A DNA stretch of 64,000 nt, from contig NZ_VFYU01000001.1 in NCBI RefSeq assembly GCF_021012795.1, forward strand, positions 1 through 64,000, written 5' to 3'. The stretch comes from Psychrobacter sp. I-STPA10 (GTDB taxonomy: Bacteria; Pseudomonadota; Gammaproteobacteria; Pseudomonadales; Moraxellaceae). A program made the translations under genes and the position numbers. This document shows positions 45,613-54,624 of this stretch, piece by piece. The notes beneath the pieces were generated by a model. That model saw only the letters and a program-made list of their open reading frames with translations, had not been told where the DNA came from and did not search any database. Numbering within the stretch: position 1 is the stretch's first letter; each line of letters begins with the position of its first letter.

Positions 45613-48357
45613 TCAAACCATACCCCGCACCCTCGCCATAATCCCCTTTTTAATCACCAAACGTACATAGCTCACCGCAATAATCAGTAACACCGCCAGC
45701 AACGCCACACCACCCATCGCAAAACTTGCCCACGGCACACTAAAACGTAAATCAAACCACTGCGTAATCAGTACCCAAGCTGTGATACTCGCCCCAACCA
45801 TCGCAATCAGTCCCGCACTGATACCCAATAAACCAATCTCTAAAATATTAATCGCATACAAATCACGAGTCTGCATACCCAGCAACCGAAACGACGCACT
45901 GTCTCGCAGGCGGTCTTGTGACGTTGACAACAGCGACGTAATCAGCACCATCATACCCGTAAGCAACGCAAGCAAAGTAAACACCTGCACCAATCGGCTC
46001 ATCTGAGCCACAAAAGTTTGGATTTGTTTGGCAATCGCCCCACCATCAATACTAGTAATCGCAGGAAACTGGTGAGCAATATCAGTTTGCAACTGTGGAA
46101 TACTCTCAGCATCAACCCGAGCTGTAGCAAATTGAATTTGTGGAGCGTCCGCCATCACACTCGGCTCAAATAAAAAGTAAAAAAACGGGCTAGGACCTTT
46201 TTCATAACGCTCACGAATACTGGTGATTTGCCCAACCACTTCAATACCCTGAATATTAAAACGCACGTGGTCGCCCAATCCCACCCCAAGCATCTCAGAT
46301 GCCGTATCCAAAATCGACATCGGCACTGCTGTATCCGCAGGAAGTGTGGTTGAGGCGTTATCTATATTATTCGCCTCTATGTCAGTTTTTGTTTTTGTCC
46401 CTATCTCTGTTATAGGGGCAAAAAGCTGGTCAGCCACCACCGCCTCTGCAATAAATTCTGTATCCATCAACGAATCGGCATAGCTCAGATTAAAAATACG
46501 TGTCGGGTCATCGCCTGTCCCCGATTCAATCTCACTGGCTGGCACACCGCCCGCCTCAATAATACGTGCCCGAATCACAGGATAATAAGTCAGCGGAGCA
46601 TCAATCATCTTATCCAGCGTGTCGTGTTGTTCAGACTGCACATCAAGCAAAAACAAATTAGGGGCATCTTGCGGATATGCCTGAATAAACTGGCTATTTA
46701 AACTGTGATTTAACAGCGTCACCATGGTCAAAACTGCCACCGATAAAGCAAGTGTCACAAAAAACAGCCCCGATTGATTGCCCTTACGGGACAAATTATG
46801 AATGGCTGTGCGTCCCAGCCAGCCCAATTGTCTATGACTGGCAATCACAGTTAACAGCCACAACCAGCCCCGAGCCAATAACCAAAAACCACCCGCTAAC
46901 AATCCCATACCGAGCAACGCTTGCCCCCCTGTTAGCACTGAGCCAAACTCAAACGCCAACAAAGCAAAACTGGCAAGCACCACCAACGCATACCAATAAA
47001 CAGGCGGACGCTGACGGCGACTATTGTTGGCTTGCTTTAATACCGCCGACGGTTTGGTATGGGTCACCGCATACAAGCTATGTTGCACAATCAGCAAGGT
47101 AATCGTCACCGCCACAAGGCTAATTTTTAGCACACTCAGCAGTTGAATCGACAGCACAATATCACTGGGCAACACCGCACTCAAATAACGTCCACCAAAC
47201 CTAAGCATCACCACACTCATCAGCACCGAACCAGCACAAGCAAGCCCCGCCATCAGCAAAAACAAACGATAATAACTGTGCTTAATCGACCCAACCGACT
47301 CACCCAACGCCCGACGAATCGCCGTCGCCCGTTGCCCCAAATCCACAAACGCCTTCACCACACTCAGCAAAGCCACCGCAGACAAAAATAGCACCGCAAT
47401 CACCAACAACTTCAAAAACCGAAGCACATTATCCGACACCCGCGACACCGACGTATCCGCACTATCGGCATCGCTCATGGTCACATCAGGCTGACTTGCC
47501 AAAACCTCAGCCAGCCGAGCTTGCTCAGCCTCAATCTGCTCAGGCGACCCTGCAAGCTCAATGCGATAACTCACCCGACTACGCTGACCGAGCAACTGCG
47601 TCGCCTCTAAATCCGAGCTTGCCATCAACACCCTTGCCCCAAAGCCAAAAGCCGTCAACGGGCGGTCAGGCTCAGCGGTCAGCTCATCGCTAATCGTAAA
47701 CACCGCCTCACCAATCTTCACCTCATCACCGACACTTAGCCCCAACCCAGTCAGCACCTGCGTTTCCACTACTACCTGATGCGATTTTAATTGCTCAGAC
47801 AACGCCTTACCCGATGCCAACTTCACCTCACCATACAGCGGATATGCAGGCGACACCGCCTTAACCCGAGCCAGCAAACTGAGCAAATTTTGCGAATTAT
47901 CCGCCTCTTGCACCACCTTTGTCGTTTTTTCTTGCCCCGTAATCATCGCATTAAACTGCGACTCATAAACCACCTTATCAGGCTCAAACTCACGCACCGC
48001 CGACAACACAGGCTCAGACCATGTCTGCTGACTGGTCAAAACCAAATCACCCCCCACCAACGCCCGCTGATTATCCGCCACATAATCGTCGACCGACTGC
48101 TGAATCGAATCCAGCGTCAAATACGTCGATAACGACAAAATCATCGCCAACAAAAACAACAACGGATAAATCCAATGTTGCACCCAACTACGACGCACCG
48201 CCTTATTGCCCAACAGCGAGCCTGGCAACCAAGCATCAGCGAAAGTTTTCTTTTTTACAAAGGGCTTATTTTGAGCATGGTTTTTTAAAGGTGGTTGATT
48301 TTGAGAGTGGTTGTTTAAAGATGGTTTATCTAAAGAATGGTTATCAGGTGTGGACAT
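45613..48357 (-). CDS. ybbP: ABC transporter permease, FtsX/YbbP type
   Basis: About 914 residues, with FtsX-like permease domains and ten or so membrane helices: one N-terminal helix, three about residues 310-440, two near 455-510, then a large periplasmic domain and three C-terminal helices. This matches YbbP, which pairs with the YbbA ATPase and is thought to work with the esterase TesA-like protein in lipid or peptide export. I use the ATG at 48357; the frame opens with a TTG at 48363. A 35-residue Asn/Gln/Lys repeat-like tail precedes the first helix. A Fic gene separates it from ybbA. Confidence 0.85.
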   Translation of the reverse strand: MSTPDNHSLDKPSLNNHSQNQPPLKNHAQNKPFVKKKTFADAWLPGSLLGNKAVRRSWVQHWIYPLLFLLAMILSLSTYLTLDSIQQSVDDYVADNQRALVGGDLVLTSQQTWSEPVLSAVREFEPDKVVYESQFNAMITGQEKTTKVVQEADNSQNLLSLLARVKAVSPAYPLYGEVKLASGKALSEQLKSHQVVVETQVLTGLGLSVGDEVKIGEAVFTISDELTAEPDRPLTAFGFGARVLMASSDLEATQLLGQRSRVSYRIELAGSPEQIEAEQARLAEVLASQPDVTMSDADSADTSVSRVSDNVLRFLKLLVIAVLFLSAVALLSVVKAFVDLGQRATAIRRALGESVGSIKHSYYRLFLLMAGLACAGSVLMSVVMLRFGGRYLSAVLPSDIVLSIQLLSVLKISLVAVTITLLIVQHSLYAVTHTKPSAVLKQANNSRRQRPPVYWYALVVLASFALLAFEFGSVLTGGQALLGMGLLAGGFWLLARGWLWLLTVIASHRQLGWLGRTAIHNLSRKGNQSGLFFVTLALSVAVLTMVTLLNHSLNSQFIQAYPQDAPNLFLLDVQSEQHDTLDKMIDAPLTYYPVIRARIIEAGGVPASEIESGTGDDPTRIFNLSYADSLMDTEFIAEAVVADQLFAPITEIGTKTKTDIEANNIDNASTTLPADTAVPMSILDTASEMLGVGLGDHVRFNIQGIEVVGQITSIRERYEKGPSPFFYFLFEPSVMADAPQIQFATARVDAESIPQLQTDIAHQFPAITSIDGGAIAKQIQTFVAQMSRLVQVFTLLALLTGMMVLITSLLSTSQDRLRDSASFRLLGMQTRDLYAINILEIGLLGISAGLIAMVGASITAWVLITQWFDLRFSVPWASFAMGGVALLAVLLIIAVSYVRLVIKKGIMARVRGMV

Positions 48358-48394
48358 AATCAAAATCTATATTGAGATTATTTTTTTAAAATAA

Positions 48395-49222
48395 TCATGG
48401 CTGATAATTGCTAATATACGTCTGAGCTTCAGTTACTGCCTCTAAATTCATGCGTGAACAAACCTTTTCATAAGCTGAAATAAAATAGTTGGCAAAGGTG
48501 CTATAGTCGGGTGAGTCGCTCTCGTAGTAATTCAATACAGCCATTACATACTCATTTTGATGGCTTTCAGTAAATAAGATAGGCATTTTATTAGCCTGTA
48601 ATAAACTATAGGCACTCATATTTCTAGCGGTGCGTTTATTATGGTCAATAAAATATTGCAAGTAGGCTAGATTTTGATGAATATACACCGCTCTTTCAAA
48701 GGGATTTTCGATTTTATCATATTCATTGGCAATCAAGTCTAATCCCGCTTCTAACTGTTGTGGTTTTGCAGAGGGTACATAGTTGGTTGAGCTGATAAAT
48801 ACAGGTAATTTTCTTACCACGCCTATATCTTGAATATCTAGCAATCTATCTGATGCTAGACAATGTAAGTTTTTGAGCAAATGTTTAAAAGGTGACGGTT
48901 GCTCTGAGAAATGAGCCTCTTTGAGCAAATAATTAAAAGCACTGTGCATATTAATCAGCATTAACGCATCATCAAACTTTTTCTCGTTTGGGGCTGTTAT
49001 GCCTGATTTGAGTAAATTTTCGGCTTGCACTGCGGTATAGCTGTTGCCTTCGAGCACAGCAGAGGTGTGGGCAAAAGTAATGGCAAAAGATTCAATATTG
49101 CGTGGTACAAACAAATATTCACTTTTTGAAAATAAGCTTAAGGCTTCTAAATAAACTAACTGTTCCTTTGAAAATATTGGCGTATAAATTAGTTTCTCTT
49201 CATTATATTTAATAATGGTCAT
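48395..49222 (-). CDS. Fic-fold protein with Gln in place of the catalytic His
   Basis: The 275-residue protein keeps the Fic architecture: an inhibitory-type motif SAVLEGN (S54xxxE58G59), then the core loop at 189-200, QYFIDHNKRTAR. Against HxFxDGNxRxxR the His is Gln189 and the Gly is His194, while the Asp, Asn and both Arg remain. Some Fic subfamilies naturally carry a Gln at this place, so it may be an alternative activity rather than decay. The gene interrupts the expected ybbA-ybbP pair, with 37 bp to ybbP and about 85 bp to ybbA. Confidence 0.82.
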   Translation of the reverse strand: MTIIKYNEEKLIYTPIFSKEQLVYLEALSLFSKSEYLFVPRNIESFAITFAHTSAVLEGNSYTAVQAENLLKSGITAPNEKKFDDALMLINMHSAFNYLLKEAHFSEQPSPFKHLLKNLHCLASDRLLDIQDIGVVRKLPVFISSTNYVPSAKPQQLEAGLDLIANEYDKIENPFERAVYIHQNLAYLQYFIDHNKRTARNMSAYSLLQANKMPILFTESHQNEYVMAVLNYYESDSPDYSTFANYFISAYEKVCSRMNLEAVTEAQTYISNYQP

Positions 49223-49308
49223 GATAAGTTCTTATTAATATAGTTTTGGTTTGTAGGCGTGGGTATAAATATGAGTATTGACATAATACCCCTATATGGT
49301 TTGATTAG

Positions 49309-50064
49309 CTAACCTGCAACCCGACCATCGACAATGGTAATCACCTGATTGGCATGGATGCTTAAACTTGAGTCATGAGTCACCACTACCAACGCCGTTC
49401 CTGATTGCTGTTGTAGCTCTAATAATAAATGCATCACCTGTTGGGCATTTTGCTCATCAAGATTGCCTGTTGGCTCATCGGCAAAGATGATTTTTGGTCG
49501 GGCGACCAATGCCCTTGCCAAAGCGGTGCGTTGTTGCTCACCCCCTGATAGCTGATGCGGTAAACTGTCACGGCGATGCGCGAGCCCAACCGCAGTGAGC
49601 AACTCTTCGACTCGGCTAGGGTCAGGACGTCGGGCAATGTCTAACGGAAAGGCGATATTTTCAGCGACCGTCAGCGTCGGCAACAAATGAAACGACTGAA
49701 ACACAAAGCCCATATCTTGCTGGCGTTTTTGTGCCAATGCCTCTTCATCAAGCTTGGTAAGATTTTGTCCATCTAGCCACACCTCACCAGAATCAGGATA
49801 GTCCAGCCCTGCTAACAATCCTAACAGTGTTGATTTACCTGAGCCAGATTTCCCCATAATCACCGCAAACTCACCCGCCTGCACCGCCACATCAATACCC
49901 TTAATAATGTCGATACGTTGCTCACCCACACTCACACTTTTACTAAGATTGTTGGCATATAGCAGGGGTTGTGACGTAGTTGACGTAGTGGGTGAGGGGT
50001 TGTGTGAGTTATTCAGGGTAGGGCTTGCGTTGGAATTTGTGGCAGATTTCATGTCAGGTTTCAT
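49309..50064 (-). CDS. ybbA: ABC transporter ATP-binding protein, YbbA type
   Basis: A 251-residue ATPase with Walker [10 protein letters not shown], signature LSGGEQQR, Walker [14 protein letters not shown] and the switch His in VVVTHDSS. The LolD/MacB-like group to which YbbA belongs powers FtsX-type permeases, here YbbP. An N-terminal Ser/Asn/Thr-rich tail of about 35 residues precedes the domain. 28 bp separate it from the esterase gene upstream. Confidence 0.9.
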   Translation of the reverse strand: MKPDMKSATNSNASPTLNNSHNPSPTTSTTSQPLLYANNLSKSVSVGEQRIDIIKGIDVAVQAGEFAVIMGKSGSGKSTLLGLLAGLDYPDSGEVWLDGQNLTKLDEEALAQKRQQDMGFVFQSFHLLPTLTVAENIAFPLDIARRPDPSRVEELLTAVGLAHRRDSLPHQLSGGEQQRTALARALVARPKIIFADEPTGNLDEQNAQQVMHLLLELQQQSGTALVVVTHDSSLSIHANQVITIVDGRVAG

Positions 50065-50092
50065 GGCACATTTTCTATATTATTTATATGAA

Positions 50093-50959
50093 TTACGGTG
50101 AGTTTTGCGTATTGCTGGATTTCTCTTGCACCACCTCAGTTAGCACAGGTATCAACACAGGTAAGATATTATTACTCACCACATAGGTATAGCCCTCTTT
50201 GGTTGGGTGAATGGCATCTTTTTGGTTGAGATTGGCATCACCTGCGACCCCATTTAAGAAAAATGGGATATATGCCACCCCTGTATCTTTGGCGATGCGT
50301 GGATAAATACGTGAAAATTGATTCACATAATCATCACCCATATTGTCATAAATCTCCATACCCCCCAATATCACCGTACTACCACTGTCTTGCAAGCGTT
50401 CAATGGCGGTGCGAATGTTTTCATCGACAGTGGTTACAGGTACGCCACGCATGGCATCGTTTGCCCCTGTGGTCAAAATGGTAATATCAGGCTGAGTTTT
50501 TAACGCCCAGTCGAGCCGATTGACCAGACCAGTACTGGTTTCACCACTAAGCCCTGAGTTAACCACGCTGACATTGCTATAACCTGCTTTACGCAGTTGT
50601 GATTGTAGTTGGGCAGGGTAGTTGTCTTGCTCCGCAACCCCCAAGCCTTCAGTGAGCGAATCACCAATCGCCAGAATCGTGATGGGCGTAGTGATGGGCT
50701 CGGCTAGTGGTTGCAAAGGTGGATTAAGCACAGGGGCTTGCGAATTCGCCGTTTGTGAATTCGCCGTTTGCGGATTGCCAGTTTGTACAGGTTGGCTTGC
50801 GGTAGGTTGTGCATTATCGTTATCAGTATCGCTTTTGCTATCAGATACAGGTTGACACGCCATACACAGTAAGGTGGTTAATAGCGGTATTATGCCCATA
50901 CGGATATAAGGTCGTTGTTTGGCTGAAAACAAAGAAGGCAAAGAAGACAATAACGACAT
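50093..50959 (-). CDS. SGNH-fold arylesterase (TesA-like)
   Basis: The 288-residue exported esterase has block I GDSLTEG (catalytic Ser), block III TTGANDAM (Asn) and block V DAIHPTKEG (Asp/His). The N-terminus is a signal segment ending LLCMAC, which could be a lipobox, followed by a Gln/Ser/Asn-rich linker of about 55 residues. Such enzymes hydrolyse thioesters and arylesters in the periplasm. Its location in the same operon as ybbA/ybbP resembles the E. coli tesA-ybbA-ybbP neighbourhood, where tesA is divergent. Confidence 0.88.
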   Translation of the reverse strand: MSLLSSLPSLFSAKQRPYIRMGIIPLLTTLLCMACQPVSDSKSDTDNDNAQPTASQPVQTGNPQTANSQTANSQAPVLNPPLQPLAEPITTPITILAIGDSLTEGLGVAEQDNYPAQLQSQLRKAGYSNVSVVNSGLSGETSTGLVNRLDWALKTQPDITILTTGANDAMRGVPVTTVDENIRTAIERLQDSGSTVILGGMEIYDNMGDDYVNQFSRIYPRIAKDTGVAYIPFFLNGVAGDANLNQKDAIHPTKEGYTYVVSNNILPVLIPVLTEVVQEKSSNTQNSP

Positions 50960-50961
50960 AA

Positions 50962-52266
50962 CTACTTGCCTCCTGCATACAAATCTCGCACCACCTCACC
51001 AATCACCGCAATGCCTTTTTGTAAGGTTTCATCATTAGCAGCGATACTCATACGGATACATTCATGGGCATGCGGATAATCATTTATATCAAGACCGGGG
51101 AAGAAGTATTCACTGGGTACAATCAGCGTGCTTTTGGCTTTAAGACGCTCGTATAATTCAGTGGTACTAATCGGCAAGTCTTTAAACCACAACCACAAAA
51201 ATATTGCTCCTTCTGGTTTATGAATTAGCATTGGTGTATTGCCCATTTCATGTTTGAGCAGCTCAATGGCTCGCTTCGCTTTTTGCGCATAAAAGGGCTG
51301 AATAACCTCATCAGATAGTTGTTTGAGTTGGTCATTTTCTAATAAAGGTCGGGCAATGGCACCGCCAAAGCGAGTCGGCGCAAGGTTCACCACTGCATTC
51401 ATACTGCTAATGGCATGGATTACTTGTGGGTTTGCTATCACAATGCCAGTACGCACACCGGGCAAGCCGATTTTCGATAGACTAAAACACAAAACGGTAT
51501 TATCATCCCAATTTAGATTGACATCAGGATAGATAATATTGGGGAATGGCGCACCATAAGCATTGTCAATAATCAGCGGTATATCATGCTGTTTAGCAAT
51601 TTTAGATAGGTGTGCCATTTCATTATCAGTGAGTACATTACCGGTTGGATTGGTCGGACGAGAGCAACAAATCGCACCGATTTTGCCTTGTGCCAGCTCA
51701 GGCAAATTTTCTAACGCCTCAAAATCTACCCGATATTTAAAAAATCCCGATTCACCTTCATGGCAAACCTCTTCGATATTGGGTTTAATCGCCACAAAGT
51801 GTTGCCCATCAATATGCACATCACTATAGCCGATATATTCAGGGGCTAGGGGCAGTAAAATAGATTTATTATGTGTGTTTTGTGCTTCACCAAATTCACC
51901 ACCAAATAGATTAAACAAATAAAAAAACGCATTTTGTGAACCATTGGTAAGGGCAATATTGGCACTGCTCAGATTCCAATCATAATGACGATTAAAAAAA
52001 TCCACCAAAGCAGTGATAAATTTACTATCCCCTTGTGGATTAGAATAATTGCCCATCACATCAGTGGCACTGCTGTCCAGATCGCCGATACTCATCTGCT
52101 TAAAGCTTTGTAAAAATACCTCGTTAACCTTATCAATACGGGCAGGATTACCACCACCAAGTAGGTTAACTGGGGTTTCGCTTTTGAGGGCATCACCCAA
52201 ATCGTCCATTAATTGTGAGATACCAGTGGGTGCAACAAATTGTTGTCCAAAATTAGAAAAATTCAT
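50962..52266 (-). CDS. avtA: Valine-pyruvate aminotransferase
   Basis: It transfers amino groups between valine and pyruvate (alanine/valine interconversion), using PLP. About 434 residues from ATG 52266, chosen because NFSNFGQQFVAPTGI aligns with the E. coli AvtA N-terminus; the longer frame to 52332 starts with a hydrophobic stretch not in the family. Blocks NYSNPQGDSKF, SRPTNPTGNV, and the PLP-lysine loop SLSKIGLPGVR are diagnostic. Its stop is 3 bp upstream of the esterase start, so the genes may share a transcript. Confidence 0.93.
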   Translation of the reverse strand: MNFSNFGQQFVAPTGISQLMDDLGDALKSETPVNLLGGGNPARIDKVNEVFLQSFKQMSIGDLDSSATDVMGNYSNPQGDSKFITALVDFFNRHYDWNLSSANIALTNGSQNAFFYLFNLFGGEFGEAQNTHNKSILLPLAPEYIGYSDVHIDGQHFVAIKPNIEEVCHEGESGFFKYRVDFEALENLPELAQGKIGAICCSRPTNPTGNVLTDNEMAHLSKIAKQHDIPLIIDNAYGAPFPNIIYPDVNLNWDDNTVLCFSLSKIGLPGVRTGIVIANPQVIHAISSMNAVVNLAPTRFGGAIARPLLENDQLKQLSDEVIQPFYAQKAKRAIELLKHEMGNTPMLIHKPEGAIFLWLWFKDLPISTTELYERLKAKSTLIVPSEYFFPGLDINDYPHAHECIRMSIAANDETLQKGIAVIGEVVRDLYAGGK

Positions 52267-52374
52267 AGTCATAAAAACCGTATAAATTTGCATGAAAAGT
52301 GAAGGAAGAAAAAAAGATAAAGGCAATAACAAATAATAGTTTTATTGCCTAAGTTTAGAGTAGATAAAGGATAT

Positions 52375-53616
52375 TTAGAGTGGCTTACCATCAATCATCA
52401 TTGGACGACTGGCAAACCATGCTGCCACCACATTGACGCACATCAGTAGCAACAAGCACAATAACGCCAAGCTCCAATCACCCGTGTGCTCATGTAGCCA
52501 ACCTGCCCCCAACGGACCAAAAATGGCTATCAAATAACCGATGGTTTGTACCATACCTGATAGGCTACTGGCTTGTTGCGGGGTATAGGTACGCAGTGAA
52601 AATAGCATAATAGATAAAGTAAAAATCCCCGACGTTCCCAATCCCATCAATGCTGACCACAACCATGCTAAAGAGGGTGTCATATACGCCATACCAAATG
52701 AGCCAATCACATTTAAAGCTGCTGATGTCACCGCCACCATTTGTATAGATTTACCACGGCGAATTAGCCAGGTTAAGCTTAAAATTGCCACAGGTGCCAT
52801 AAACTGAAACACCGATGCCATGTGTCCTGCTTGTACTTGATCGAGTCCTTTACTGAGCCAAATTGATGGTAAAAAACTGGCAGAAGTATAAAACATCACC
52901 GATTGAAGTCCCATAAATACAGCCAACTGCCAAGCCAATGGTGCACGCCAAACTGAAATATCATCATCAATTGATGTATCCATTGTTTGTGGCAGCTTAT
53001 GCGACGACCCCAAACGTATGCGTAATACCACCCAAAACACAGTTGCCAATATACCCAGGGCTGCCCAACCGCCGAGCGCCCATTGCCAGCCCACTTTTGT
53101 GGTCAGCGGATAAACAATGCCTGCTACCAGTCCTGCCACTGTGGTCATGGTGAGGCTAAATAGTCCAGTGATTAATGCAATATTGTTTGGTGTACGTTGT
53201 TTAATAATCGGAGCAGCCAACGTATTGGCAAAGCCAATCGCCAATGACAAGAGTATTGTCCCCAACAAAAATCCAGTCCAGCCTACCCACCAAGAGCGCA
53301 CCACAATGCCAGCAGTGAGCATCACCAACATCACAATCAGTGTGTTTTCTAATCCAAAACGTTTACCAATGGGGGGGGAAATAAATGCCCCTAGCGCAAA
53401 CATAATCATCGGCACTGCCCCAAGCCAACCAATTTGCGCTTCAGATATGTGCAGGGCATCTTGTACCACAGGGGCAATAGAGCCGAGTGCCACAATGGGT
53501 GAGCGCATGTTTGCCGATAATAATACAATGGCAATCAGCACCAGCCAAAAAGTTGCCTTGGGCGTAATGGGAGAGCTGTGCTTAGAATTAGGCTGTGATT
53601 GCATTGATTGAGACAT
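52375..53616 (-). CDS. MFS transporter of the CynX/NimT type
   Basis: A 12-helix carrier of about 413 residues whose first helix ends with SANMRSPIVALGSIAP, the CynX/NimT signature. ATG 53616 (MSQSMQS) is preferred to 53658; neither has a strong ribosome site. Substrate not predictable. It is a second copy of the group with the one at 16485-17705, but the two are only distantly alike. Confidence 0.85.
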   Translation of the reverse strand: MSQSMQSQPNSKHSSPITPKATFWLVLIAIVLLSANMRSPIVALGSIAPVVQDALHISEAQIGWLGAVPMIMFALGAFISPPIGKRFGLENTLIVMLVMLTAGIVVRSWWVGWTGFLLGTILLSLAIGFANTLAAPIIKQRTPNNIALITGLFSLTMTTVAGLVAGIVYPLTTKVGWQWALGGWAALGILATVFWVVLRIRLGSSHKLPQTMDTSIDDDISVWRAPLAWQLAVFMGLQSVMFYTSASFLPSIWLSKGLDQVQAGHMASVFQFMAPVAILSLTWLIRRGKSIQMVAVTSAALNVIGSFGMAYMTPSLAWLWSALMGLGTSGIFTLSIMLFSLRTYTPQQASSLSGMVQTIGYLIAIFGPLGAGWLHEHTGDWSLALLCLLLLMCVNVVAAWFASRPMMIDGKPL

Positions 53617-53858
53617 AAAATTTGCTTGTAGCGAGTAGACAAAAAAGCAGAGGAGCAAAAGTTAAGATGTTCCTTCTACCAGTAAAAAACTATCCCACAA
53701 GCAGCCTTAAATAGCAATGGTAGGATATATTACAAATAAAAATATTAAATTGAAAAAATTATAGATGTCTGTGTAGGGTTTTGCAAAATTTTATTAATTA
53801 TAACTAATTGCCATTCACTGGCAACTATTCTAGCAGTAACTATCTTTCTTTGTATGTA

Positions 53859-54134
53859 TCAGACAGCAGACTTGCCAAGTTTTTTTGCGGCCTCTTTGGT
53901 CGCATTGGCTTCTGCCTCACTACCCCCTAACGCACGAGCATCATTGAGTGACTCACACTTATTAGGATCATCACCACAAAACTGACACGTCTCATCGCCC
54001 ATCAGATTTGCCACTCGACCGCATGAACCACGTAGTGGCTCTTTTTTGATCATATAGCCAATGCCCATAAATAAGAAAAACAGCACAAACACCACAAAAG
54101 TGATGGCAAGGATGGGTAGCAGTTGAGTCAACAT
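53859..54134 (-). CDS. nqrM: NQR maturation protein NqrM (DUF539)
   Basis: A 91-residue protein with one N-terminal membrane helix and the four conserved Cys (C38, C50, C53, C60) in GSCGR, ETCQFCGDD and NKCES. NqrM is needed to assemble the Fe centre between NqrD and NqrE. Here it lies downstream of nhaD in the same gene group as apbE and nqrBCDEF, but not directly next to nqrF. Confidence 0.9.
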   Translation of the reverse strand: MLTQLLPILAITFVVFVLFFLFMGIGYMIKKEPLRGSCGRVANLMGDETCQFCGDDPNKCESLNDARALGGSEAEANATKEAAKKLGKSAV

Positions 54135-54189
54135 AACAGCTCCTGTCTAGCAGTCCGTTGAGACGGATAATGGACGCACAATCACGCAC

Positions 54190-54485
54190 AATACAAACTC
54201 ATATTATAACAAAACCTACCTTGTACTAGGGTGACGCAATGTAACCAATCAATACAAACAGTGACTCACGTATAACAGCAACATGCAAATTAATACATAG
54301 CCAATCCTGCTATCCGCTTGTATCTGTCGAACCGATGGCGTGCGTACTAACGTGTCTGCCAGCATTCCATCTAAACGAGCGACTACTGTCAGCCACAGTC
54401 CGCATCGCCATCGGCTACGACAGGATACCGCTACTATCAGGGCTAAAAAGCCTCACCTAAACCAACCTTAGCGACTCATCCAAAC
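54190..54485. other. GC-richer spacer upstream of nqrM, no firm gene
   Basis: The region between nqrM and the MITE is less AT-rich than other spacers. On the minus strand one frame stays open for about 65 codons to TGA at 54251-54249; the only ATG in it (54365) would give 38 residues with a hydrophobic C-terminus (LICMLLLY). No ribosome site and no family resemblance; it may instead be a dispersed intergenic repeat. Confidence 0.3.
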
Positions 54486-54593
54486 TATAGTCTGCCTAAT
54501 ATAAATCCACCACGGTGTTAACCTCACTCGATGTACTACTTGTACTATCTTCACTCGGTTGCCTTGTAGTGAAATTATATTAGATTGACTATA
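54486..54593. mobile_element. 108-bp MITE-like element with IS630-type ends
   Basis: The ends TATAGTCTGCCTAATATAA (54486-54504) and TTATATTAGATTGACTATA (54575-54593) are inverted repeats, 16 of 19 matching. The interior is also an imperfect palindrome (CCACCACGGTGTTAACC against GGTTGCCTTGTAGTG). The outer 10 bp of the right end, TATAGTCAAT, equal those of the IS630 element at 1-911, and both are bounded by TA. It contains no gene. Such elements are moved in trans by a related transposase. Confidence 0.65.
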
Positions 54594-54624
54594 AGCCAAG
54601 AGAAATAGCTTTTAGAAAATCACC

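Noticed and set aside
47143-48359. Several plus-strand frames over the ybbP N-terminus, rich in His/Arg/Gln
   Set aside because: Composition is that of an antisense reading of a Leu/Ala/Val-rich membrane gene; no start signals or domains.
53117-53611. 164-codon plus-strand frame opposite the CynX-type carrier
   Set aside because: Antisense shadow of a conserved MFS gene.
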